Shown: piece by piece, positions 1 through 5,535 of the stretch
How the letters are laid out: each line of letters opens with the position of its first letter
Numbering within the stretch: the first letter of the stretch is position 1
Translations under genes and position numbers: made by a program
Assembly (NCBI GenBank): GCA_018400675.1
Contig: JAGYMG010000021.1
Span: forward strand, 1-8,567
Reading direction: 5' to 3'
Length of the DNA stretch: 8,567 nucleotides
From: a bacterium
GTDB taxonomy: Bacteria; Patescibacteriota; Minisyncoccia; Minisyncoccales; CG1-02-41-26
The notes under the pieces: generated by a model
The model's input: the letters and a program-made list of their open reading frames with translations, nothing else
The model's database searches: none
Told to the model about the DNA's origin: nothing

Positions 1-1
1 T

Positions 2-100
2 GTTCTGGAATACAAGGATAAAGATGATGCGGAATGGACGGAGCTGGCATATTTAGGAGAGATTGGGTCAGATGAAGACTGGTTCACTGATGGCTCCTAA
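2..100 (+). CDS. 3' end of an unidentified protein gene (partial)
   Basis: Only this frame is open to the left edge of the window; the other two plus-strand frames hit stops within the first 60 bases. It encodes the last 32 residues of a protein, starting VLEYKDKDDAEW and ending DWFTDGS before a TAA. The peptide is acidic and hydrophilic with several aromatic residues, as in the edge of an extracellular beta-sandwich or adhesin domain, but I do not recognise a family. Its stop overlaps the start of the open frame of the TPR gene, which reads in a different frame. Either this is the true end of a separate gene, or it marks one side of a frameshift or sequence join. Confidence that it is coding is moderate because only 99 bases are visible. 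Confidence 0.5.
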   Translation, partial: VLEYKDKDDAEWTELAYLGEIGSDEDWFTDGS

Positions 101-174
101 GTCCAGATAATAATTTTGAGCAGCTGGAAAAAGCCAGTCAGACTGCCCCAAAGCGTTCAACCTACCACCTTGTT

Positions 175-930
175 TTGGCCAGAGCTTATTTAGGAGAGTT
201 TCTTAAAGAAAAAAACAGTTCTCAGCCTGATAACCAGGTAATGGTAGAAACAATTGCTTCTGCTGTTGAGGAAGGAAAAGCCGCTGTTGACCTAAGCCCT
301 AACAATGTAGCTGCCAGAGAAACTTTGGGAGTTATCTATAGGGATATCAGAGGTATGGTCAAAGGTTCTTTGGACTATGGAATCAAGAACTTTGAAGAAG
401 CCCTTAGATTAGAACCTAACAATCCAATTCTTTTAACCGAGCTCGGCAAACTAAAGCTGGAAGAAGGAGATAAAGAAGAAGCCAAGAGACTTTTTGAAGA
501 AGCTCTGCGATTAAAACCGAATTATCCTTATGCTGGGTTAGAATTAAGTCTAATCAATGAAGTCGAAGGAGAAATGGAAAAAGCTATTGAGAGACTGGAA
601 AACCTTGCTAAAATTTATCCTTACGAGGAGATTCTTTTCCACTTAGGAAGGGTTTATTATAATAGCGAGCAGACAGACAAAGCTATAGCTCAATTCCAGG
701 AAGCTTTAAAGATTGCTCCGAATTATACCAATGCTCATTATTCTTTAGGTCTAGCTTATCAGAGGATAGGCAACAAAGAGGAAGCCTTAAAAGAGTTTCA
801 AGAAGCCTTGAGGTTGAGCCCGGGAGAAGAAAGTATAATGAGAAAAATAGAAGAAATAGAGTCCGGGGAAGAAAATATTGAGGGAGAAATAGAGCCGGAA
901 GAGATAGAAGAAGAAACAGGAGGAGAATAA
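175..930 (+). CDS. TPR-repeat protein, probably 5'-truncated
   Basis: The protein is built of tetratricopeptide repeats, helical-hairpin units that serve as protein-interaction scaffolds. The prolines closing successive repeats fall at residues 81, 115, 149, 182 and 216, the 33-34 residue TPR period. Typical units read LGRVYYN..DKAIAQFQEALKIAPNY and LGLAYQRIGNKEEALKEFQEALRLSP. The tail (about 221-251) is strongly acidic and Glu-rich. The first possible start is TTG at 175, without a ribosome binding site. Repeat-like coding (LLSPDNNFEQLEKA, then APKRSTYHLVLARAYL) continues in frame upstream to base 91, just after a TGA at 88-90, and no ATG or GTG exists there. The real gene is therefore likely missing its 5' part. 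In Parcubacteria, similar TPR blocks commonly form the C-terminal part of large membrane proteins of the O-antigen ligase (Wzy/WaaL) type; that parentage is an inference from memory. No TM segment remains. A strong terminator follows. Confidence 0.8.
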   Translation: MARAYLGEFLKEKNSSQPDNQVMVETIASAVEEGKAAVDLSPNNVAARETLGVIYRDIRGMVKGSLDYGIKNFEEALRLEPNNPILLTELGKLKLEEGDKEEAKRLFEEALRLKPNYPYAGLELSLINEVEGEMEKAIERLENLAKIYPYEEILFHLGRVYYNSEQTDKAIAQFQEALKIAPNYTNAHYSLGLAYQRIGNKEEALKEFQEALRLSPGEESIMRKIEEIESGEENIEGEIEPEEIEEETGGE

Positions 931-944
931 AAATACTTATAATT

Positions 945-981
945 AAAAATCATCTCTGAAATTTATTGAGATGATTTTTTT
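945..981. terminator. Bidirectional intrinsic terminator
   Basis: A 12-bp perfect stem pairs 945-956 (AAAAATCATCTC) with 968-979 around an 11-nt loop (957-967). The right arm ends in a T run, and the left arm begins with an A run that is a T run on the other strand. It lies 14 bases after the TPR gene stop and 33 bases past the 3' end of the minus-strand tRNA-Arg, so it can serve both converging transcripts. The GC core of the stem is modest. Confidence 0.75.
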
Positions 982-1013
982 AATTAAGGTAAGTTTTAGA
1001 GATATATTATGAG

Positions 1014-1085
1014 TGTCCCCAGGAAGATTCGAACTTCCATATCATCCTCCGCAGGGATGCGCTCTATCCATTGAGCTATGGGGAC
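1014..1085 (-). tRNA. tRNA-Arg (anticodon GCG)
   Basis: Read on the minus strand, this 72-nt sequence folds as a complete cloverleaf: acceptor GTCCCCA with TGGGGAC, D stem GCTC/GAGC, anticodon stem CATCC/GGATG, a four-base variable region, T stem GGAAG/CTTCC with loop TTCGAAT, and discriminator A. CCA is not encoded. The anticodon loop CTGCGGA gives anticodon GCG (plus positions 1050-1052), which reads CGC and CGU. A20 in the D loop and C35 agree with arginine identity. Bacteria usually carry ACG here, deaminated to ICG by TadA, so the G34 form is unusual. It is transcribed towards the TPR gene, and the hairpin at 945-981 lies just beyond its 3' end. Confidence 0.93.
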
Positions 1086-1094
1086 ATCTCCCTT

Positions 1095-1123
1095 AAAATA
1101 TCATAAAAATAAGGCTGCCTCAA
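1095..1123 (-). promoter_or_regulatory. Putative sigma-70 promoter for tRNA-Arg
   Basis: On the minus strand TTGAGG (plus 1118-1123) and TATTTT (plus 1095-1100) are separated by exactly 17 bases. The -10 lies 9 bases before the tRNA 5' end, a fitting distance for a transcript starting at or just ahead of the tRNA. The match is by eye and the -10 is imperfect. Confidence 0.45.
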
Positions 1124-1124
1124 G

Positions 1125-1153
1125 TTGATTTTGGGATATTTTAGTGTTAAAAT
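1125..1153 (+). promoter_or_regulatory. Putative extended -10 promoter for tRNA-Ser(GCT)
   Basis: TTGATT (1125-1130) and TAAAAT (1148-1153) are spaced by 17 bases, and a TG at 1145-1146 forms an extended -10 (TGtTAAAAT). Initiation would fall near 1160, just before the tRNA at 1165. The -35 is one base away from the -35 proposed for the divergent tRNA-Arg promoter, so RNA polymerase binding at the two sites would be mutually exclusive. It may also drive the membrane-protein gene and second tRNA-Ser downstream. Confidence 0.65.
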
Positions 1154-1164
1154 AACGGGACAAT

Positions 1165-1254
<90 letters not shown>

Positions 1255-1265
1255 AGTATTAGCTT

Positions 1266-1547
1266 ATGGTTAAAAATGTAGGACCCAGAAAAGAGAAAAA
1301 GATTTTGGCTGAGATTATGGCTTTGACCGGCATAATCATATTGTTCTTTTCTTTTTCAGACTATCTTGGGAAAAATGATTTTAGCTGGATAGGCTTGTTT
1401 CTTCTCGTCGTTGGTATAACAAGTTTCCGTGAAGAGAAAGACTGGTCTGAATTATCTTTCCAAGAGAGAAGGTGGAGAATTGTCTTGCTATCAATAATAG
1501 GTCTCTTTTTTTTCTTTTTCTTTCTTCTTTATTTTTTGCCTCAATAG
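1266..1547 (+). CDS. Small hydrophobic membrane protein between two tRNA-Ser genes
   Basis: This encodes a 93-residue protein of unknown function. Residues 1-13 are basic, followed by hydrophobic segments at about 14-34 (ALTGIIILFFSF), 40-54 (WIGLFLLVVGI) and 71-91 (IVLLSIIGL then a run of Phe), suggesting two or three TM helices. A charged loop lies between the last two. The ATG comes 14 bases after the upstream tRNA, with no Shine-Dalgarno site. The TAG ends 3 bases before the next tRNA-Ser. The third segment is encoded by a long pyrimidine tract (about 1502-1537), so part of its hydrophobicity could reflect simple sequence. No promoter of its own was seen, and co-transcription with the tRNAs is likely. 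The alternating hydrophobic and charged blocks make it a believable gene, but no family is recognised. Confidence 0.55.
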   Translation: MVKNVGPRKEKKILAEIMALTGIIILFFSFSDYLGKNDFSWIGLFLLVVGITSFREEKDWSELSFQERRWRIVLLSIIGLFFFFFFLLYFLPQ

Positions 1548-1550
1548 AGA

Positions 1551-1637
1551 GGAGGGTTGGCTGAGCGGCTTAAAGCGCCGGTTTTGAAAACCGGTGGGGT
1601 TATCCCCGCGCAGGTTCGAATCCTGCACCCTCCGCCA
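1551..1637 (+). tRNA. tRNA-Ser (anticodon TGA)
   Basis: This is an 87-nt class II tRNA with encoded CCA (1635-1637). The acceptor GGAGGGT pairs with ACCCTCC, with discriminator G. The anticodon stem CCGGT/ACCGG encloses TTTGAAA, anticodon TGA at 1585-1587, reading UCN serine codons. The long variable arm is present, and the T loop is TTCGAAT. It starts only 3 bases after the stop codon of the small membrane-protein gene, so 5' processing by RNase P would cut almost at that stop codon. No convincing terminator follows it. Confidence 0.96.
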
Positions 1638-1750
1638 GTTGATATTTTTAAAGCCAGAGGAAATCGCCTTATTGAGCATGGCGAGAACGAAAATTTGTTT
1701 GAGTTATCTTTAATATATGCCAGATAATAAAATGCTTGGGTCCAAGATTA

Positions 1751-1778
1751 TTGTTTTTTAAAATAAAAGAGTTAAAAT
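1751..1778 (+). promoter_or_regulatory. Putative promoter of the small TM protein / prepilin transcript
   Basis: TTGTTT (1751-1756) and TAAAAT (1773-1778) are spaced by 16 bases. Initiation would be near 1785, giving a leader of about 20 bases before the ATG at 1805. The -10 context GTTAAAATAA is the same 10-mer as at the tRNA-Ser promoter (1147-1156 there). The region is very AT-rich, so chance matches are possible. Confidence 0.45.
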
Positions 1779-1804
1779 AAAGAAAAGTATTTAACTTTAT
1801 TAAC

Positions 1805-2023
1805 ATGTCAAAGATTTCTAATTTTCTTATAAATAATTCAGGGGGTTTTATAAAAGATGAGAAACAAGCAGATTTAGTGTTAATTATTATTGTCGTTATT
1901 TTAGTGCTTGCTTCTGTCTTTTTAATTCTTTTCTCTTTTGGTTCCGGAGGGGATATAGAAGGAACTAAATATGACCCTTCAACAGGTTATGGGGGGAGAG
2001 AGTTGCCTGATGATTATAGATAA
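1805..2023 (+). CDS. Small single-TM protein upstream of prepilin
   Basis: This 72-residue protein has one strong TM helix at about 23-45 (LVLIIIVVILVLASVFLILF), a hydrophilic N-terminus of about 22 residues, and a Gly/Asp/Tyr-rich tail (GSGGD, STGYGGREL, DDYR). It lacks a usual prepilin cleavage motif, as no G-FTLIE-type sequence precedes the helix. Its stop is 3 bases before the prepilin ATG, so the two genes are almost certainly co-transcribed and probably coupled in translation. That points to a role with the pilin, for instance as a minor pilus component, chaperone or anchor (inference from position only). The ATG follows a short AT-rich leader with no Shine-Dalgarno site. I recognise no family. 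Confidence 0.7.
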   Translation: MSKISNFLINNSGGFIKDEKQADLVLIIIVVILVLASVFLILFSFGSGGDIEGTKYDPSTGYGGRELPDDYR

Positions 2024-2026
2024 TTT

Positions 2027-2584
2027 ATGAATCAAGAACAGGGTTTTACCTTAATAGAATTATTATTAGTTATTTCTATTATCGGCTTATTGTCCAGTAT
2101 TGTTTTTATTAGTTTTGAGGGGGGCCAAAAGAAGGCTCGGGACGTCCAGAGGATTCAGGATATAAATACCTTTTATAATATCATGGAGCAGTATAAAATT
2201 GCCTATGGTGTTTATCCCGGTGAAGAAGATACAGGTGGTGTGCACATTAGCTCCCAGTGCCCCAGTGACATTAAAGACGATTTAGTCTCATCGGGCTTTC
2301 TGAGTGTTATAATTGAGGATCCTTTTGATAGTGAGACTAGTTGCAGTGACAATAGTGATAATGCTTTTTTTTACGGCTGGGACTCTGCCCATTGTTGTGA
2401 GGGGCAGTGGTGCATCTCAATAAACCGTTTGGAAACCCAATGGGCTAAGGATATGTTAGAAGAGAGATTTGGGTTAAAAAATCTGGCTGGTGGTTCTGGC
2501 GACCCACTCCATTATGTTACTGGTGGTGGTAATGCTAATATTGGCACAGGTGATGACTTTAATTTCTGCTTTATTAAAAATTAA
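2027..2584 (+). CDS. Type IV prepilin / pseudopilin with six cysteines
   Basis: This is a pilus subunit precursor. The short leader MNQEQG is followed by FTLIELLLVISIIGLLSSIV: prepilin peptidase (PilD) would cut after Gly6, leaving N-terminal Phe7, and Glu11 is the conserved Glu5 of the mature protein. The first ~24 mature residues form the hydrophobic assembly helix. KKARDVQRIQDI continues that helix, as in many Parcubacteria pseudopilins. The globular part of about 130 residues carries six cysteines (78, 106, 123, 124, 129, 181), so up to three disulfides are possible, including an adjacent CysCys pair. The C-terminal region is Gly-rich (GGGNANIGTG). At 185 residues it is of normal length. 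It is coupled to the small TM gene upstream (3-base gap) and ends 7 bases from the converging comF. Whether it is the major or a minor pilin cannot be told from this window. Confidence 0.93.
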   Translation: MNQEQGFTLIELLLVISIIGLLSSIVFISFEGGQKKARDVQRIQDINTFYNIMEQYKIAYGVYPGEEDTGGVHISSQCPSDIKDDLVSSGFLSVIIEDPFDSETSCSDNSDNAFFYGWDSAHCCEGQWCISINRLETQWAKDMLEERFGLKNLAGGSGDPLHYVTGGGNANIGTGDDFNFCFIKN

Positions 2585-2591
2585 TAATTAA

Positions 2592-3323
2592 TTATTCCCG
2601 AGCTAAAGCGATACCCCAAACCTCTTTTGCTCCGACTTCTTTTAGAACCCGGGCTGCTTCTTCCATGGTAGCTCCGGTAGTGACTACGTCATCGACTAAG
2701 AAGACCGTTTTATCTTTTATTAGTTGGTGATTTTTTATTAGAAAAGAATTAGCTATATTCTTTGCTCGTTCTTCTCGGTCTAATCCGGTTTGGGATAAAG
2801 TTTTTTTTGTTTTGATAAGACTATTAAAGGAGTAAGAAATTTTTAAATATTCTGATAATAATTGAGCTATTGCTTGAGACTGATTAAAACCCCGCCATTT
2901 TATTTTGCGGATGTTTAGAGGAATAGGAATTATTAAACTACTAGCTTTATCTTTTAATATTATTTTGTTTTCACTTGCTAGGAAATGTGCTATTATTAGA
3001 AAAGCAAAATAAAAAGAGAGTTCTTTGAGAAAAGGAGGATACTTGTATTGTTTGATCAATCTTTGGATGATTTTATCTTGATAAGAAACAGCGAAGAAAA
3101 GACCGTTTAAATTTTTATTCCTATGTTGAGAACAGGTTCCCTCCTGGAAAACCCTTTTCTTGCAAAAAGGACAGTACTGATATTCTATAATCTCAATACT
3201 CGTTAAGCAGTCATAACAAATCCAATCACCTGCTTTACCACAGATAAGACAGGTGCGGGGGAAGAGCATTTCAAGGAAGTATTCTCTTATTGACTGTAGG
3301 GTTTTTCTTAAAAAAGCTTTCAT
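2592..3323 (-). CDS. comF: ComF family protein (competence-associated phosphoribosyltransferase fold)
   Basis: This is a 243-residue protein of typical ComF architecture. The N-terminal double zinc ribbon has CxxC pairs at Cys25/Cys28, Cys36/Cys39 and Cys51/Cys54, plus Cys64 (LICGKAGDWICYDC, then CPFC). The C-terminal half is a type I phosphoribosyltransferase fold with the family motif RGFNQS (144-149), QTGLDREERAKN (178-189) and the PRPP-loop signature VFLVDDVVTTGATM (207-220). ComF is a cytoplasmic protein needed for natural transformation in several bacteria, where it is thought to assist handling of incoming single-stranded DNA; its exact chemistry is unsettled. It is the only minus-strand protein gene here, sitting between prepilin (convergent, 7-base gap) and pilM (divergent, 32-base gap). 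That position supports a pilus that serves DNA uptake. The ATG at 3323 gives the expected N-terminus. Confidence 0.92.
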   Translation of the reverse strand: MKAFLRKTLQSIREYFLEMLFPRTCLICGKAGDWICYDCLTSIEIIEYQYCPFCKKRVFQEGTCSQHRNKNLNGLFFAVSYQDKIIQRLIKQYKYPPFLKELSFYFAFLIIAHFLASENKIILKDKASSLIIPIPLNIRKIKWRGFNQSQAIAQLLSEYLKISYSFNSLIKTKKTLSQTGLDREERAKNIANSFLIKNHQLIKDKTVFLVDDVVTTGATMEEAARVLKEVGAKEVWGIALARE

Positions 3324-3347
3324 GCTATTATTAGAATAACATAGAAT
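3319..3347 (+). promoter_or_regulatory. Possible promoter of pilM operon (leaderless)
   Basis: The 32-base gap between comF and pilM contains TAGAAT twice (3332-3337 and 3342-3347), each a 5/6 match to the -10 consensus. The second ends 8 bases before the pilM ATG at 3356, so transcription could begin at or near the start codon. The corresponding -35 (TTCATG, 3319-3324) is weak and overlaps the comF start. Any comF promoter must share the same small space. Confidence 0.3.
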
Positions 3348-3355
3348 AGATTATC

Positions 3356-4438
3356 ATGTCTCTAAATCCTTTTGCTAATTTTCATAAAAGCTGTCTCGGT
3401 ATTGATATCGGAAGTTTTTCTATTAAGGTTGTCCACCTCTCTCGTTTAGGCAAAAATAAACACCTAAAGAATTATCTTAAGTTCCAATTCCCTTCTCAGG
3501 AAGATTCTTTTCTTAAGGTTTTCAGCGATGAGAGTTTACTCCTTTTAAGTGATAAGGCCGGGAATATTCTGAAGAACTTGCTTAAAAAGAGCAAAATAAA
3601 AGAGAGGAATGTTTTTATTTCAATCCCTGATTTTTCTACTTTTTTCACTACCTTTGAATTACCGCCGATGACAAAGTCAGAGCTGTCAAAGGCAGTAGAG
3701 TTTGAAGCCCGCAATCATATCCCTTTCTCTCTTTCCGATGTTGTCTTTGACTGGCAAGAGATAAAAACAAAGAAAGAAAAGGGTAAGGTGGTTAACCATA
3801 AAATTCTTTTAATTGCAGTGCCGACTAAGGTAATTCATCAATATCAGCGATTAGCCTCTTTGTGCAATTTAAATATTAAGGGACTGGAATCAGAAATATT
3901 TGCTCTGACACGTTCTTCAGTAAATGAAGTTGGAAAAGAAGAGCCGGTTTGTTTGGTAGATATTGGTTATACGACAACAACAATGAGTATAGTCAAAAAC
4001 GGATTCTTAAGAACAAGCCACAGTTTCGATATTTCGGCAAATGATTTCACAAAAGTAATTAGCCAATCCTTAAATATTAATTGGCCTAAAGCGGAAAGAA
4101 TTAAATCAGAAACAGGATTAGATCCACGGGATAAAGAAATTTTTCCTCTTCTTCGGCCTCAGGTTGATTTAATCTTTCAGAAGATTGATAAGGTCACTCA
4201 GAACTTTTATCAGAAAGAGGGAGAGAAAGTAAAAAAAGTTATTCTTACTGGTGGAGCTTCTTGTCTGCCTGGTTTAAAAGAATATTTTAAGGTTTTTCTT
4301 AAAAAAGATATTTATATTTCCAATCCTTTTTATGCTTCTAATGTTTCCTATCACCCTCTACTGGAAAACCAACTTAAAAAAATTGGGCCTTCCTTTGCTA
4401 TCTCTTTGGGGTTAGCCTTAAGAGGCGTAGGAAAATAA
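3356..4438 (+). CDS. pilM: Type IV pilus assembly protein PilM
   Basis: PilM is a cytoplasmic actin-like (FtsA/MreB-fold) ATP-binding protein that attaches to the inner face of the membrane by binding the N-terminal tail of PilN, linking the PilN/PilO ring to the motor ATPases. The actin-family landmarks are present in order: phosphate-1 motif GIDIGSFSIKVV near the N-terminus (about 15-26), phosphate-2 motif PVCLVDIGYTTTTM (197-210) and adenosine motif VILTGGASCLPGL (295-307). The stretch ELPPMTKSEL followed by KAVEFEARNHIPF (about 101-123) is characteristic of the PilM family. The length of 360 residues is typical. It is the first gene of a tight plus-strand run, with pilN starting 6 bases after its stop, and it is divergent from comF. 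Confidence 0.95.
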   Translation: MSLNPFANFHKSCLGIDIGSFSIKVVHLSRLGKNKHLKNYLKFQFPSQEDSFLKVFSDESLLLLSDKAGNILKNLLKKSKIKERNVFISIPDFSTFFTTFELPPMTKSELSKAVEFEARNHIPFSLSDVVFDWQEIKTKKEKGKVVNHKILLIAVPTKVIHQYQRLASLCNLNIKGLESEIFALTRSSVNEVGKEEPVCLVDIGYTTTTMSIVKNGFLRTSHSFDISANDFTKVISQSLNINWPKAERIKSETGLDPRDKEIFPLLRPQVDLIFQKIDKVTQNFYQKEGEKVKKVILTGGASCLPGLKEYFKVFLKKDIYISNPFYASNVSYHPLLENQLKKIGPSFAISLGLALRGVGK

Positions 4439-4444
4439 AAAAAT

Positions 4445-4978
4445 ATGGTTCAAGAATTAATTCCAAGAGAAGAAAAACAGTCGTCCTTTTTTGTCAATTT
4501 TCTTTTATTTCTTTCCATCCTTATTCTGGTAGCTTCGATAGCTGGATATTTCTGGATAAGATCTCAGGTTGGAGAAACAAAAGAAGAGGTAATAGCAATA
4601 GAGACAGAAACCTTAAATATTAGAAATAATAGAGATAAGGCAACAGAGGATCAAGTCTTTCGCTATGCTAAAAAAATAGACGATTTTTCTGTTCTCTTGG
4701 CTAAGCGAAAAGAAGTTTATCCCCTTTTTAATTTTTTAGAAAGCTTAATTCATAAAAGGGTTACTCTGGCTGAGCTATCTTTAACAAAAGAAACAGGAGA
4801 AATTAACTTGGAAGGAGAAACAGAAAACTTTAAAATTCTAGCCGAACAGATGCTTATTTTAGAAAATAATAATAGTGTTCTTGAGCCTAAGATAATTAAT
4901 CTTTCTTTAGGGGAAGAGGGGGGAATAGAGTTTGAAATAAATTTTTCCCTCGACCCTGGAACTGTTAATAATGAATAA
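4445..4978 (+). CDS. pilN: Type IV pilus assembly protein PilN-like
   Basis: This is an inner-membrane protein of 177 residues. A short cytoplasmic tail starting MVQELIPREEK corresponds to the PilM-binding N-terminus (family consensus near INLLP). It is followed by one TM helix at about 14-35, a charged coiled-coil stretch (about 38-85) and a small C-terminal alpha/beta domain (about 95-172) expected to have the ferredoxin-like fold of PilN. Sequence identity of this family is low, so the call rests on topology and position: it lies between pilM and pilO. The stop codon is embedded in the first codons of pilO (8-base overlap, ATGAATAA), a sign of translational coupling and of matched amounts of the two partner proteins. 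Confidence 0.88.
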   Translation: MVQELIPREEKQSSFFVNFLLFLSILILVASIAGYFWIRSQVGETKEEVIAIETETLNIRNNRDKATEDQVFRYAKKIDDFSVLLAKRKEVYPLFNFLESLIHKRVTLAELSLTKETGEINLEGETENFKILAEQMLILENNNSVLEPKIINLSLGEEGGIEFEINFSLDPGTVNNE

Positions 4979-5531
4979 GTCTTTTATTGTTCCGATTTTT
5001 TTATTCATTAGTTTCTTGGTTTTTGCTTATTTGATAATGCCGGAGTATAACGCTTTGGACAAAGCCAATCAAGATCTTGAAGAAAGAGAGTTGGAATTAA
5101 GAAATGTTGAGAATTATTACGGAGAAATCAAAGATCATTTTAATGAATTAAAGAATTATGAAGAGAATCTAAATAAAATAGAATCAGCCTTGCCTGATAA
5201 AATTTCTCTTGCTGGAGTGGCTAATTTCTTACAATTAGCAAGCTCGGAGTCAGGAGTCTTTTTGGAAACAATCTCGGTCTCGCTTCCGCGTGCTGGGACA
5301 GCGTCAGGAAGGACTAGAAAGGATACAACAGATCAAAAGGAACAAAAAATACCCGAAGGTGTTTTAGAGAGTGGCGCTGAAATAGAAGTTTCTGGCTATT
5401 ACGATAATTTTAAGACTTTTATAGAAGCACTTGAACAGTCTGCTCGTTTAATTGAAATTAAAGATATTAGCATAGTGGCTAGCGAAGAAATTCCTTCTTT
5501 GCATATGTCATTACAATTTTATTCTTACTAA
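4971..5531 (+). CDS. pilO: Type IV pilus assembly protein PilO-like
   Basis: PilO pairs with PilN in the periplasmic alignment ring of the pilus machine. The 186-residue protein has a very short N-terminus, a TM helix at about 5-24, a coiled coil at about 27-72 rich in Glu/Leu/Asn, and the family-typical transition IESALPDKISLAGVANFLQL (about 70-89) leading into a ferredoxin-like domain. The next part, SVSLPRAGTASG and its charged continuation (about 102-126), looks like a flexible insertion. The motif GYYDNFKTFIEALEQSARLI (about 141-160) matches the conserved PilO segment near the end. It overlaps pilN by 8 bases at the start, and the small PilP-like gene follows after 4 bases. Confidence 0.88.
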   Translation: MNKSFIVPIFLFISFLVFAYLIMPEYNALDKANQDLEERELELRNVENYYGEIKDHFNELKNYEENLNKIESALPDKISLAGVANFLQLASSESGVFLETISVSLPRAGTASGRTRKDTTDQKEQKIPEGVLESGAEIEVSGYYDNFKTFIEALEQSARLIEIKDISIVASEEIPSLHMSLQFYSY

Positions 5532-5535
5532 TTAT

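Noticed and set aside
86..104. Programmed -1 frameshift joining the first frame to the TPR frame
   Set aside because: A -1 shift would be of the right direction, but there is no X-XXY-YYZ slippery heptamer in the 10-base overlap and no clear stimulatory hairpin just after it.
1491..1679. Minus-strand frame of 62 codons containing RRVQDSNLRGDNPTGF
   Set aside because: It is the antisense translation of tRNA-Ser(TGA), a well-known source of false protein entries. It also runs through the pyrimidine tract, giving a Lys/Glu tail.
1548..1727. Plus-strand open frame through tRNA-Ser(TGA) (GGLAERLKAPVLKTGG) continuing about 29 codons to TAA at 1725
   Set aside because: The first part is the familiar spurious sense translation of a tRNA-Ser. 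The downstream part (ARGNRLIEHGENENLFELS) looks protein-like but has no start or recognisable family, and 29 codons can be open by chance.
1735..1759. Terminator after tRNA-Ser(TGA): CTTG/CAAG hairpin followed by a T run
   Set aside because: The stem is only 4-5 bp with a tiny loop, and the T run starts about 8 bases later; it also overlaps the proposed -35 for the prepilin transcript.
2583..2596. 14-base perfect palindrome AATAATTAATTATT between the prepilin and comF stops
   Set aside because: It is pure A/T, forms no stable hairpin, and arises largely from the two facing TAA stop codons in AT-rich DNA; not credible as a terminator or operator.
3496..3714. Minus-strand open frame inside pilM
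   Set aside because: Shadow of the strongly supported pilM frame; composition is Ser/Lys/Leu-rich without any motif.
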